Below, piece by piece: positions 10,786 to 19,860 of a stretch of 64,000 nt of DNA (position 1 is its first letter; each line of letters starts with the position of its first letter). The DNA is taken from contig NZ_ULHE01000001.1 of assembly GCF_900519355.1 (NCBI RefSeq), positions 310,001-374,000 of the forward strand, written 5' to 3'. This stretch comes from Corynebacterium lactis. Its GTDB lineage: Bacteria; Actinomycetota; Actinomycetes; Mycobacteriales; Mycobacteriaceae. The notes beneath the pieces were generated by a model that searched no databases, was not told the origin of the DNA, and was given only the letters and a program-made list of their open reading frames with translations. The translations under genes and the position numbers were made by a program.

Positions 10786-13206
10786 CTAGGCGCCCTTGCG
10801 GTTGGACTCGGCTGCGGGGACATTCTTGACGGTCACCTCGACGTTCTTGGAGGCCTTGAGGTTGCCGTCCTCGTCGAAGAACTGCAGCGTCATGACGTGC
10901 GTGCCGGCATCGAAGGCGTCCATGTCCCACGTCGCCTTGCCCCCGACGACGGAGATCTGCGCTTCGCCGTCTGCGGCCTTGGCCGGGGCGCCGTCGACAA
11001 GCACCTTCAGCGTGCCGAAGACCGCGTCGGTGGAGCCGTCCTTGTCGGAGACGGTGGCGGACATCCTGTGGACGGTGCCGAGACCTAGCTCGCCGCTGCT
11101 GCTCGCGCCCGGGGTGATCTGCAGGTCACCCATCTCCTTCGGGATCTCCGGCTTCGGCTGCGTCGGGGTCGTCGGCTGCTCAGTGCTGGTATTCGGGGTG
11201 CTCGTGCCCGGGGTGCTCGGCTCGCTCGGCTCCTCCGGCATGGTTTCGCCGGGCTCGGTCACGGTGATCGCCGCGTTGTTTGTCGACTCGGTGAAGGCAT
11301 CCGGGTCGCTCGGGGCGAAGGTGAAGGTCAGGTTCTGGGCACCTGCCTGCGGGAATGTCAGCGGCAGCGTTGCCTTGCCACCCTCGACCGGGGCCTCGAC
11401 CTTCTGGGCGCCCACCATCGTGGAGACGGTGCCAGCCGCGCTTGCCGGGTTCACGGTGACGACGGCGCTGACGTTCTTGCCCTTCTCGACGGAGTCGGGC
11501 AGGTCCACGGTCAACTGCGTGGCGGTCTTCTTCACCTGCGGCTTGACCACGCGCAGGGTCGTATTGGCCTTCGCCTCGGACTGCGACTTATCGGCCGGGG
11601 CGTAGACGGCGCTGATGGCGACGTCGCCTTCGGCAGCCGGGGTGACCTCGATCTGTGCGGCGTTGTCCTTGACCTCGGCGACAGTCTCCTTGCCTGCGAC
11701 GGTGAAGGTGACCTTGCCCGTAGCCGAGGTGGTGCCCTGGGCCGGGGTCAGCTTCGCGACGATAACGGTCTTGGTTCCGGCCTCAACCTCATTTTCGGCG
11801 CCGCTCAGGGTCATCGCCGTGACCGGCGCGGCCTTGACGTCGATGTCCTTTGCCTGCGTCGCCGGGGCGAATGGGGAGCCCGCAGACGGCTTGTACGTGG
11901 CCTTGATCTTCTTGATGCCGGTCGCGCCGTCGAGAGGCAACTCCGCGCGTGCCCCGCCGGAGACGATCTTTTCAGTGACGATGGCGCCGTCGCCAAGCTG
12001 GAAGGCGATCTCGCCCTCGGCCTTGGAGTCCACGGCGGCAGAGACGGCGACCTTGCCCTCGGTGACGTTGATCGTTGCGGGGGCCTCCAGCGCGAGCGCC
12101 GAGTCCTGGCCGACGACTGCAACGGTGGTATTGCCGGAGGATGCGTTGAACGCCTTCGGATTTGCCGGAGTGAAGGTGGCGGTGACCTGGCGGGAACCGG
12201 CGGTCGGGAAGGTCATTTGGGTGACGGCCTTGCCTCCGGAGACCGGGATCGTGGCGGAGGTCATCTCGCCGGAGGTGAACACCACGGTTCCCTCGGCGCC
12301 CGGGGTGACGGTCGCGGTCAGGTTGGTCGGCCTACCGGCGATGGCGTTCGCTGCGGAGACGGACACCGAGGTGTCCTGCGCCGGCTTATCCTCCTCGACC
12401 TTGACGACGGCCAGGCGGGAGGCGCGCTCGTCCAGAGGGGAGTTCGCATTGGCCAGAGCGCGCGGGGAGCAGCGCACAGTTGCAGTGAGGTTGATCGGGA
12501 AGAAGCCAACCTTGGCCTGGATGCTGGCGCCCATGGTGAGGAAGTTCGCGTCGTTGGCGTACTGGCCGGAGGCGCCTGCGGTGCGGACGCCGAAGTTGGC
12601 CGCGCCCGGCTTCGTCGCCTTGGTGCGCAGCGTCATCTCCGGAAAGGTCAGGTTCAGGGTGCTGCCGCTGATGGTGTAGCGCACGCCCGCCGGGCTGGAG
12701 GTGTTGCTGTTCGGCCCGTTCGCGATGGTGCTGTTGTTCGCGTCGGCCAGGCGCAGGATGCGACCGTTCGCGTCGGCATTGCCGGATTCGTTGACGCGCA
12801 GGATCTTAAAGCCCTTGATGTTGGCCTTGGACTCGTCGATGCTACCGCTGACGTAGTCGACATTGTCGGGAAGCTGGAAGTCCAGCTTCATCCGCCACGC
12901 CTCAGTAATGCGTGCGCCCATTGGCAGCCCGGACGGCAGCGGCACGCTCACAGGGTTGATGGAGAACTTGCTCTCGATCTCGTCGCCGACCTTGACCGTC
13001 TCGGGGGAGTCGACGTTGACGGTCACGTCGATGGGGCTATCGGTGGGGAAGTCTTGGGCGCCCGCATATGCGGACGGCATGGCCTGACATGCGAGGTTCA
13101 TATGCGAGGTCTGGGTACCAGCCATCGCTTGAGGGAGCACTACAGCACCACCGATGAGCAGGGCACCGGTGGCTGCGGTAGCAGCAATTCTCTTACTGGT
13201 TTTCAT
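10786..13206 (-). CDS. secreted Ig-like repeat protein, paralogue of the downstream LPxTG protein
   Basis: 806 aa. A signal peptide covers about residues 1-30 (KRIAATAATGALLIGGAVVLPQ). A ~210-residue N-terminal domain shares its layout with the downstream protein: a beta-strand-rich stretch, a polar insert that in both contains ADxxNxT- or ADRQNRT-like residues, and an FGVRTAG/FGLRAAG strand. At least four Ig-like repeats with alternating VTVNP/VTPA strand patterns follow, then a Pro/Thr linker and a final Ig-like domain. No LPxTG motif or C-terminal membrane helix is seen, so it may be released or held by its partner. AAGGGG precedes the ATG at 13206. First gene of a two-gene operon. Confidence 0.8.
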   Translation of the reverse strand: MKTSKRIAATAATGALLIGGAVVLPQAMAGTQTSHMNLACQAMPSAYAGAQDFPTDSPIDVTVNVDSPETVKVGDEIESKFSINPVSVPLPSGLPMGARITEAWRMKLDFQLPDNVDYVSGSIDESKANIKGFKILRVNESGNADANGRILRLADANNSTIANGPNSNTSSPAGVRYTISGSTLNLTFPEMTLRTKATKPGAANFGVRTAGASGQYANDANFLTMGASIQAKVGFFPINLTATVRCSPRALANANSPLDERASRLAVVKVEEDKPAQDTSVSVSAANAIAGRPTNLTATVTPGAEGTVVFTSGEMTSATIPVSGGKAVTQMTFPTAGSRQVTATFTPANPKAFNASSGNTTVAVVGQDSALALEAPATINVTEGKVAVSAAVDSKAEGEIAFQLGDGAIVTEKIVSGGARAELPLDGATGIKKIKATYKPSAGSPFAPATQAKDIDVKAAPVTAMTLSGAENEVEAGTKTVIVAKLTPAQGTTSATGKVTFTVAGKETVAEVKDNAAQIEVTPAAEGDVAISAVYAPADKSQSEAKANTTLRVVKPQVKKTATQLTVDLPDSVEKGKNVSAVVTVNPASAAGTVSTMVGAQKVEAPVEGGKATLPLTFPQAGAQNLTFTFAPSDPDAFTESTNNAAITVTEPGETMPEEPSEPSTPGTSTPNTSTEQPTTPTQPKPEIPKEMGDLQITPGASSSGELGLGTVHRMSATVSDKDGSTDAVFGTLKVLVDGAPAKAADGEAQISVVGGKATWDMDAFDAGTHVMTLQFFDEDGNLKASKNVEVTVKNVPAAESNRKGA

Positions 13207-13741
13207 GTGATTCCCCTTGGGTTAAAGGAATGAGCCCGTATCGGCCCTCGTGCGCTCGCCTGTCGCTAGGCCTGTAGCTAAGTCGAATGGCTACCCCCGC
13301 CTGTAAGCGAAGAACCCCGGTCGAAAGCGAACGGTTGAGGGACGACCGAGCGAGAATTGTTTTGCTTCACTCACAAATCAGTTCAGCTCAGTGCCGTTAC
13401 TGTAACGTAATGAACCTGTAACGACACTGTGTTTAACCGTGTTTGATAGCGCCACTGCTACATGGGGCGTAGCCAGGAAATTGTTACGAATTCAGGTGTG
13501 CTGTAATTGATTAGGGCTTTTGTTTGTGAAGGGATATAAAAATAGAAGCTTGAGGACTTTATTTTCGCAGCCTGGAAACCGTAGTGCAGGGGTAGGGGAT
13601 GGGGTAATAATCGCGCCGGCATTAAACGTTATTTTTGGTGGGGAAACTGGGTGCTACGCCATCTGGCCGCTGTGAGTAGCTGGGGTCAGTGGGCACTTTT
13701 GCTTAGTGACGTACGTCTCAAAAAGGCCTACCCTGGACGGC
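13207..13741. other. AT-richer intergenic region between divergent surface operon and aldehyde dehydrogenase
   Basis: 535 nt without a convincing gene. It is visibly more AT-rich than its surroundings, especially 13360-13660, and must hold both divergent promoters. Small dyads are present, including GTTAC-T-GTAAC at 13396-13406 and the 10-bp palindrome GACGTACGTC at 13708-13717, which lies about 24 nt before the aldehyde dehydrogenase start. No RNA gene is recognised. Confidence 0.6.
13396..13423. promoter_or_regulatory. repeated CTGTAACG boxes and GTTAC/GTAAC dyad
   Basis: CTGTAACG occurs at 13400-13407 and again at 13416-13423, a 16-bp pitch, and the first copy overlaps the dyad GTTACTGTAAC (13396-13406). 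The spacing is close to one and a half helical turns. It may bind a regulator of the surface-protein operon about 190 nt downstream on the minus strand. GTAAC direct repeats are reminiscent of MtrA targets, but spacing differs and identity is not claimed. Confidence 0.3.
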
Positions 13742-15223
13742 ATGAACGAATTCACGCCCGATTACAACGACATCCTCGCCGACGTACCCACCGGCATCCT
13801 GCTGGGTGGCTCCTTCCGCCCCGCCTCGAACGGCGAGACATTCTCCGTCATTAACCCCGCGAACGACAAGCACCTGGTAGACGTCGCCTCAGCGACGGAG
13901 GACGACGCCCGGCAGGCCCTCGATGAGGCCTGCGCGGCACAGGAGCAGTGGGCCGCGACCCCGCCGCGCGAGCGTAGCGAAATCCTCCGCAAGACCTTCG
14001 AGCTGATCCACCGCGACGCCGATAAGCTAACCCGCCTGCAGTCGCTGGAGATGGGGCGCGCCCTGCCGGACTCCAAGGCAGAGGTCGGCTACGGCGCCGA
14101 GTTCTTCCGCTGGTTCGCGGAGGAAGCCGTCCGCATCACCGGTGATTACCGTATTTCCCCGAACGGCTCTTCCCGCATCGTGGTCGTCCGTCAGCCTGTC
14201 GGCCCAGTGCTCGCGATTACTCCGTGGAACTTCCCGCTGGCCATGGGCACCCGCAAGATCGCCCCAGCTCTGGCCGCAGGCTGCCCCATCATCATCAAGC
14301 CCGCTGCCAAGACCCCGCTGACCATGCTCTACCTGGGCAAGCTGCTCCTCGAAGCCGGGGTGCCTGCGGGCGTGATCTCGGTGCTGCCGACCGGCCACTC
14401 CTCCAATATCTCCGCGCTGCTGGACGACGACCGCCTGCGCAAGTTCACCTTCACCGGCTCCACCGAGGTCGGCCAGATGCTCGCCGCGAAGGCGGCCGGG
14501 ACCTCCATGAAGGTCTCCCTCGAGCTCGGCGGTAACGCCCCCTTCGTCGTGCATTCCGACGGCGATGTCGACAAGGCCGTCGACGCCGTGGTCGCCGCGA
14601 AGCTGCGCAACGGCGGCCAGGTGTGCATCTCCCCGAATCGCTTCATTGTCCACGAGGACAAGGCCGAGGCGTTCGTGGATGGCGTCGTCAAGCGGTTCGA
14701 GGAGTTGAAGCTGGGGCATGGCACGGACCCGGCGACCACGCTGGGCCCGCTGGCGCTGCGCTCGCAGCAGGACATCGTCCGCGACCTGGTGGATGACGCG
14801 GTCGAGCGCGGCGCGAAGGTCGCCTTCGGCGGCTCGATCCCGGACCTGGGAGGCGAGCTCTCCGACGGCTACTTCTTCGAGCCGACCGTGCTGACGGACG
14901 TGCCGCGGGACGCGAACATCATCCGCGACGAGATCTTTGGGCCGGTGGTCGCGGTGACGACCTTCTCGGATGACGAGGAAGCGCTGAAGCAGGCCAACGA
15001 CACCATCTTCGGCCTGGCGGCGTACGTGTTCAGCGAGAACCTGACCAAGGCGCTGGACGCGGCGGAGCGCATCGAGTCCGGCATGGTCGCCGTCAACAAG
15101 GGCTCTCTGTCCGACCCGTCGGCGCCGTTCGGTGGCGTCAAGCAGTCGGGCCTCGGACGGGAGGGCGGTTTCTCGGGCATCGACGAGTTCGTCGAGGAGA
15201 AGCTGATTTCCCTGGAGAACTAG
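13742..15223 (+). CDS. gabD: NAD(P)-dependent aldehyde dehydrogenase, probably succinate-semialdehyde dehydrogenase
   Basis: 493 aa from the ATG at 13742. It has the ALDH fold: PWNFPLAMGTRKIAPALAAGC, FTGSTEVGQ, general-base Glu near residue 261 in LELGGNAPFVV, catalytic Cys near residue 295 in GGQVCISPNRF, and EIFGPVVAV. Family resemblance is closest to succinate-semialdehyde dehydrogenases, which oxidise succinate semialdehyde to succinate; the exact aldehyde is an inference. No clear Shine-Dalgarno is seen; a TACCCT box at 13729-13734 sits close to the ATG, so translation may be leaderless. Convergent with chorismate mutase. Confidence 0.8.
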   Translation: MNEFTPDYNDILADVPTGILLGGSFRPASNGETFSVINPANDKHLVDVASATEDDARQALDEACAAQEQWAATPPRERSEILRKTFELIHRDADKLTRLQSLEMGRALPDSKAEVGYGAEFFRWFAEEAVRITGDYRISPNGSSRIVVVRQPVGPVLAITPWNFPLAMGTRKIAPALAAGCPIIIKPAAKTPLTMLYLGKLLLEAGVPAGVISVLPTGHSSNISALLDDDRLRKFTFTGSTEVGQMLAAKAAGTSMKVSLELGGNAPFVVHSDGDVDKAVDAVVAAKLRNGGQVCISPNRFIVHEDKAEAFVDGVVKRFEELKLGHGTDPATTLGPLALRSQQDIVRDLVDDAVERGAKVAFGGSIPDLGGELSDGYFFEPTVLTDVPRDANIIRDEIFGPVVAVTTFSDDEEALKQANDTIFGLAAYVFSENLTKALDAAERIESGMVAVNKGSLSDPSAPFGGVKQSGLGREGGFSGIDEFVEEKLISLEN

Positions 15224-15229
15224 CTGCAG

Positions 15230-15628
15230 CTAGCCCAGGCGGCCGCGCCCCATGCGCAGCAGCGCCGAGGCGATGGCCGGGCCCTCGGGGCCCAGTGCGT
15301 CGCGGAAGGCGTTGATGATCTGGACCTCGCGGCCGTGGACCAGGCGCGTGCCACCGGAGCCGAGGCGCGTCTTGCCGACGGCCTTGCTGATGGCGGTGCG
15401 GCGACGGATGGCGTCAATAATCAGGTCGTCCAGGCGGTTGATCTCCTGGCGGTAGGACTCGATCTCGGCGGAGCTCAGCGGGTCGTCGGTGCCGGTGGGC
15501 ATGCGGACCTCAAAAGGGGAGACCGCGTGGGCATCGTGGGTACCGGGCGCTGCGGTTGGCGCTGCGACTGCGTCAGTGCCGGGCTCGGGGGCTGCAGGGG
15601 AGTGACTTTCCGCCGGGTTTTCGCTCAT
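15230..15628 (-). CDS. chorismate mutase (AroQ class)
   Basis: 132 aa from the ATG at 15628. The first ~45 residues are Pro/Ala-rich and low complexity. The AroQ helical core follows with EINRLDDLIIDAIRRRTAISKAVGKTR and the later Arg-containing VHGREVQIINAFRDALG. It converts chorismate to prephenate for Phe/Tyr synthesis. Actinobacterial enzymes of this size usually need complex formation with DAHP synthase for full activity; that cannot be tested here. Its position divergent from pcrA is the same as in Mycobacterium (Rv0948c/uvrD1). Confidence 0.88.
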   Translation of the reverse strand: MSENPAESHSPAAPEPGTDAVAAPTAAPGTHDAHAVSPFEVRMPTGTDDPLSSAEIESYRQEINRLDDLIIDAIRRRTAISKAVGKTRLGSGGTRLVHGREVQIINAFRDALGPEGPAIASALLRMGRGRLG

Positions 15629-15683
15629 GTGTCCTATTGTGCCAAACAAGTCAGTCCGGAGGCTCCGCTAGTCTAGGAACATC

Positions 15684-18302
15684 ATGGGTAATGAATCTGG
15701 AATGTTGTTTGGGGCCTTTGATGCGCAGGGCGGCCCGTCCCGCGAGGGCGACAGTAACGGCGCTGGCTTTGGCGCGTTTTCGCAGGGGTCGGGCGTAGCT
15801 GGCTACTCGGGTGCCGTGCAGGGGGTTGGCGCTGCTGGCAGTGCTGATCGTGCTGGTCGTGTTGGTGGCGCCGCCGGCCCATATCCCCGCGAGCACGTCG
15901 CGGAACAGCTGCTGGAGGGGCTGAACCCGCAGCAGCGGCAGGCAGTCGAGCACATCGGCTCGCCGCTGCTGATCGTGGCGGGAGCGGGCTCCGGCAAGAC
16001 GGCGGTACTCACGCGACGCATTGCCTACTTGATTGGCGTGCGCGGGGTCCTGCCGAGCCAGGTTTTGGCGATTACCTTTACCAATAAGGCCGCCGCTGAG
16101 ATGCGCGAGCGCGTCGCGGGCCTCGTCGGCGAGCAGGCCCGCCGCATGTGGGTCTCCACCTTCCACTCCATGTGCGTGCGCATCCTGCGTATGCAGCATG
16201 ACCTGGTGCCAGGGCTGAACTCGAACTTCTCCATCTATGATTCGGACGACTCGCGCCGGCTGCTGTCCATGATCGCCAAGGACATGAACCTGGACGGCAA
16301 GAAGTTCACCGGCCGCGTCCTGTCCTCCCGGATTTCGAATCTCAAAAATGAGCTGATCGACCCCGAGCAGGCGATTTCGGATGCGTCGACGACGCGCAAC
16401 CCCTTCGACGACGTGGTCGCGCGGGTCTATGTTGAGTACCAGGCGCGCCTGTGCGCGGCCAACGCCGTCGATTTCGACGACTTGATCGGTGAGGTCGTCC
16501 GTATCTTCACCCAGCATCCGCAGGTCGCCGAGTACTATCGTCGCCGCTTCCGTCACGTGCTGGTGGACGAGTATCAGGATACGAACCATGCCCAGTACGT
16601 GCTGGTCAGTGCGCTCGTCGGCAAGCCCGGCGGGGAGGTTCCCCCGAGCGAGCTCTGCGTGGTGGGCGACTCGGACCAGTCGATTTACGCCTTCCGTGGC
16701 GCGACGATCCGCAACATTGAGGAGTTCGAGAAGGACTACCCGGAGGCCACCTCGATTCTGCTGGAGCAGAATTACCGCTCGACGCAGACGATTCTCTCGG
16801 CGGCCAACGCCCTGATCGCCCGAAACGAGAATCGCAGGGAGAAGAAGCTCTGGACCGACCTCGGCGAGGGTGGGCAGATCAAGGGCTACGTCGCGGATAA
16901 CGAGCACGACGAGGCCCGCTTCATCGCCAACGAGATCGACCAGTTGGTGGAGTCCGGGCCGTACAGGTACTCGGATGTGGCGATCTTCTACCGCACCAAC
17001 AACTCCTCGCGTGCGCTGGAAGACGTGTTTATCCGCATGGGTGTGCCCTACACGGTGGTGGGTGGCACGCGGTTCTACGAGCGGCGCGAGGTCCGCGATA
17101 TTGTCGCCTACCTGCGCGTGATCCAGAATTTCGACGACGATGTCTCGATCCGGCGCGTGATCAATACGCCGCGCCGCGGAATCGGCGACCGCGCGCAGGG
17201 GCACGTCTCGCTGTACGCGGAGGACGAGCGCATCTCCTTCGGTGCCGCGCTGCGCGTTGTGGCCGATGGCGGCGTCCCAGCTGTGGCGACGCGCAGCAGG
17301 AAGTCGATGGCCTCTTTTGTGGAACTGATCGACTCGTTGGCCTCGGACTACGCCTCCGGTGAGCTGGCCGATATCGGCGACCTCGTCAGCGCGATCATCG
17401 ATCGCACCGGTTACAAGGCGGAGCTGGAGCGTTCCAACGATCCCCAGGACGCTACCCGCCTGGACAACCTCAACGAGTTGGTCAGCGTCGCCCGCGAGTT
17501 CTCGGCCGAGGCCGAGCTGATGGGCTCCATCGATGTTGGGGAGGACACCGCTGTCGCAACCGAGGGCGAGGACTTTAGCGACGGTGAGGCCGAGCCCGGC
17601 AGCCTGCAGGCGTTCCTCGAGCGCGTCTCGCTGGTCGCCGACGCCGACCAGATTCCCGACGACGACAACGGCGTCGTCACGCTGATGACCCTGCATACCG
17701 CGAAGGGGCTGGAGTTTCCGGTCGTGTTCCTGGTCGGCTGGGAGGACGGGCTCTTCCCGCACCTGCGTGCCCTGGGCGACCCGAAGGAGCTCGCGGAGGA
17801 GCGTCGCCTGGCTTATGTCGGCATTACGCGTGCCCGCAAGCAGCTTTACCTAACCCGCGCCGTGACGCGCTCGTCCTGGGGATCGCCGCAGAACAACCCG
17901 CCGTCGCGCTTCCTGGGGGAGGTTCCCCCGGAGCTGATCGATTGGCTGCGCGAGGGGCCGTCGCGGGCGTGGGGCGCCGGATCGCGCTCCGGTGGCTACG
18001 GCTCCGGGTTTGGCAGCTCGGGAGGTGCCGGCAGCGCGTTCGGTCGCGGGCGCGGCGGTGGCTTCGGCTCGAGCAATGGTTCGGGCTTCGGCGGGGGCGC
18101 GTCCGGTGGTGCCGGCGCCCGCAAGAAGAACAAGGAGCTGCACCTGGAGCCCGGCGACAAGGTCGTCCACGACAAGTACGGCCTGGGCACCGTCCTCGAG
18201 GTGCAGGGCCTGCCTCCCCGCGCTACAGCCATGATCGACTTCGGCTCCGCGGGCAAGGTGCGCCTGATGCTGATGGGCGGCGTGCCCATGGAGAAGCTCT
18301 AG
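15684..18302 (+). CDS. pcrA: ATP-dependent DNA helicase PcrA/UvrD1
   Basis: 872 aa SF1A helicase. It has a Gly/Ala-rich N-terminal extension of ~70 residues, then LNPQQRQAVEH, Walker A AGAGSGKTAVL (about residues 97-107), LAITFTNKAAAEM, Walker B VDEYQDTN, GDSDQSIYAFRGA, and VTLMTLHTAKGLEFPVVF with EERRLAYVGITRA. A long Gly/Ser linker (about 755-815) leads to the C-terminal Tudor-like domain DKVVHDKYGLGTVLEV, which binds RNA polymerase in PcrA/UvrD proteins. It acts in nucleotide excision repair and transcription-linked unwinding. A TAGTCT -10-like box ends 9 nt before the ATG. Confidence 0.95.
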   Translation: MGNESGMLFGAFDAQGGPSREGDSNGAGFGAFSQGSGVAGYSGAVQGVGAAGSADRAGRVGGAAGPYPREHVAEQLLEGLNPQQRQAVEHIGSPLLIVAGAGSGKTAVLTRRIAYLIGVRGVLPSQVLAITFTNKAAAEMRERVAGLVGEQARRMWVSTFHSMCVRILRMQHDLVPGLNSNFSIYDSDDSRRLLSMIAKDMNLDGKKFTGRVLSSRISNLKNELIDPEQAISDASTTRNPFDDVVARVYVEYQARLCAANAVDFDDLIGEVVRIFTQHPQVAEYYRRRFRHVLVDEYQDTNHAQYVLVSALVGKPGGEVPPSELCVVGDSDQSIYAFRGATIRNIEEFEKDYPEATSILLEQNYRSTQTILSAANALIARNENRREKKLWTDLGEGGQIKGYVADNEHDEARFIANEIDQLVESGPYRYSDVAIFYRTNNSSRALEDVFIRMGVPYTVVGGTRFYERREVRDIVAYLRVIQNFDDDVSIRRVINTPRRGIGDRAQGHVSLYAEDERISFGAALRVVADGGVPAVATRSRKSMASFVELIDSLASDYASGELADIGDLVSAIIDRTGYKAELERSNDPQDATRLDNLNELVSVAREFSAEAELMGSIDVGEDTAVATEGEDFSDGEAEPGSLQAFLERVSLVADADQIPDDDNGVVTLMTLHTAKGLEFPVVFLVGWEDGLFPHLRALGDPKELAEERRLAYVGITRARKQLYLTRAVTRSSWGSPQNNPPSRFLGEVPPELIDWLREGPSRAWGAGSRSGGYGSGFGSSGGAGSAFGRGRGGGFGSSNGSGFGGGASGGAGARKKNKELHLEPGDKVVHDKYGLGTVLEVQGLPPRATAMIDFGSAGKVRLMLMGGVPMEKL

Positions 18303-18337
18303 CCGGCCACTGGGCCCCGCCACTGGGCCCCGCCGCG

Positions 18338-18829
18338 CTACTTCTTCGCGGTAATCCAGCAGTTGATGACGGCGTCTTGGACCTCGGTGCCCTCGGCGTC
18401 CGTCAGGGTGATGTGCACCGGGAAGTCCCTGCCCCCAGTATCAGGGGTGATGTCGGCGAAGTCCGGCAGCTCCGCCGTCGCGACCGCGGTCAGCCCGCCG
18501 ACGGAGATGCGCTTGTAGTTGGTGGTCATGCCCTTCGGCACCCACCTGTGCGTCGTCGGCACGCTCGCCTCGCAGAGCATGCCCATGGTGAATTCGGCGA
18601 GGTTGCAGGCAGCGATCGCGTGGACCGACTTGATATGGTTCTGCACGCCCCACCACTTGGGCATGCGCGCCACTGCCCGGCCCGGCTCCATGACCGACAG
18701 CTGCGGGTGTACGGTGCGAAAATATGGCGCTACGAGCGATGCGCTGAAGGAAAAGAGCCGCTTGCCGACGCCGGGTACCGGCGAGCCGGAGAGCTTCTTC
18801 CACGCGCGTAGAGTCTTCGTTTCAGTCAT
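18338..18829 (-). CDS. DUF4442 hotdog-fold protein (thioesterase-like)
   Basis: 163 aa. The protein resembles the DUF4442/YiiD-like hotdog family: a basic N-terminal helix, PQLSVMEPGRAVARMPKW, a central helix with HIKSVHAIAACNLAEFTMGM, and beta strands to the end. Hotdog proteins of this type are often acyl-CoA thioesterases, but no substrate is known for this family and none is implied by its neighbours. It sits between pcrA (convergent) and the M23 peptidase gene. Confidence 0.72.
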   Translation of the reverse strand: MTETKTLRAWKKLSGSPVPGVGKRLFSFSASLVAPYFRTVHPQLSVMEPGRAVARMPKWWGVQNHIKSVHAIAACNLAEFTMGMLCEASVPTTHRWVPKGMTTNYKRISVGGLTAVATAELPDFADITPDTGGRDFPVHITLTDAEGTEVQDAVINCWITAKK

Positions 18830-18867
18830 GCGCCTAACACTAGGGCAACAGCCGCGGGGAAGAGGCT

Positions 18868-18910
18868 AAAAATAGAAAAGCCCGTGCGCACTGAAAAGTG
18901 CGATCACGGG
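18868..18910 (-). terminator. intrinsic terminator of the M23 peptidase gene
   Basis: On the minus strand a CCCGTG...CACGGG stem with inner complementary GCAC/GTGC (18881-18910) is followed by CTTTTCTATTTTT. It lies 53 nt after the peptidase stop codon and before the DUF4442 start. Confidence 0.8.
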
Positions 18911-18963
18911 TGAGTTTCAGGCATGGATCGGGGAGGCTGACGCCGCCGATTCCAGGTAGCTGC

Positions 18964-19740
18964 TTAGCCGAGGTTCAGGCCACGCTCGATGAACCAGGAA
19001 ACCGGGTCAACCGGGGTGACGCCATCCGGGTGAATCTCAAAGTGCAGGTGCGTGCCGGTGGAGAATCCGCGGTTACCCATACCGGCGATCACCTCGCCCG
19101 CGCGGACGATCTGGCCGACTGCGACGTAGATCGACTCGACATGGCCGTAGACCGAGACAGAGCCGTCGTTGTGTCGAACGCGAACCCACTGGCCGTAGCC
19201 CTGGGCGGGTCCTGCGTCGATCACGGTGCCGTCCATGACGGACATGATCGGAGTGTTGGTGACGTTAGCCAGGTCGACGCCGGAGTGGAAGGTGCCCCAT
19301 CGCGGGCCGAACGGCGAAGTCAAAACGCCGATAGTCGGAATCGATAGCATCGGAGCGCGGGCCTGCAGGTCGCGCGCTACGCGCTGCTGGTTGTACACAA
19401 GGGCCGTGGCCAGGTGGTTGCCGAGGTCGGTCGCCGGGGTGAAACCGGAGGAGGCAAGAACCAGCGGCGAGTTCTGCTTCGGCTGTGCCGCACGAGTCTC
19501 GGTCTTCTTGAATGCAGAAGAGGTCTCTCCGGCTGCCGGGGCCGCGGGAGCCTCCGAAGTGGTGTCTGCAGCCTGCGCCGTTGCCTTGGTGTCCGTATCG
19601 GTCGCGGGCTGCGCGGCGGCAATCGCGGAGGAGGAGGCGATGGTCGACGCGGACAGTGCGACGATGGCTGCGCGCGAAGTCGCGGACACCTCTACCTTGC
19701 GGTGCTTGCCGCCGAGGCGACGGTTCGAGAAGACAGACAC
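18964..19740 (-). CDS. secreted M23-family peptidoglycan endopeptidase
   Basis: 258 aa from the GTG at 19740, chosen because AGGGAG lies at 19750-19755 with 9-nt spacing; an upstream TTG at 19788 would sit almost at the predicted transcription start. A signal/anchor segment (RAAIVALSASTIASSSAIAAAQ, about residues 24-45) is followed by an Ala/Thr/Pro-rich linker. The C-terminal LytM/M23 domain has Zn ligands HSGVDLA (HxxxD) and HLHFEIH (HxH). It should cut cross-linking peptides of peptidoglycan. Same position as Rv0950c near uvrD1. Confidence 0.9.
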   Translation of the reverse strand: MSVFSNRRLGGKHRKVEVSATSRAAIVALSASTIASSSAIAAAQPATDTDTKATAQAADTTSEAPAAPAAGETSSAFKKTETRAAQPKQNSPLVLASSGFTPATDLGNHLATALVYNQQRVARDLQARAPMLSIPTIGVLTSPFGPRWGTFHSGVDLANVTNTPIMSVMDGTVIDAGPAQGYGQWVRVRHNDGSVSVYGHVESIYVAVGQIVRAGEVIAGMGNRGFSTGTHLHFEIHPDGVTPVDPVSWFIERGLNLG

Positions 19741-19796
19741 TTTTTGAAACTCCCTGGCAACGAGCTTTGTAACCGGTTTGTTATTCAACTCGTCCG

Positions 19797-19825
19797 ACTA
19801 TAACGGTTCGATATCGCCCGGGCAA
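19797..19825 (-). promoter_or_regulatory. sigma-A type promoter of the M23 peptidase gene
   Basis: On the minus strand TTGCCC (19825-19820), a 17-nt spacer and TATAGT (19802-19797). The predicted start is near 19790, giving a ~50-nt leader that contains the AGGGAG ribosome site. Confidence 0.75.
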
Positions 19826-19860
19826 CCTCTTCTTTAATAATCTCTCGCAAAATCTTCCAA

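Noticed and set aside
13708..13717. GACGTACGTC palindrome as a definite operator for the aldehyde dehydrogenase
   Set aside because: A single 10-bp palindrome with no second copy and no regulator gene next to it; noted in the intergenic entry only.
19741..19788. TTG start for the M23 peptidase at 19788
   Set aside because: It would begin at the predicted transcription start, while the GTG at 19740 has AGGGAG at the right distance and a normal signal sequence follows.
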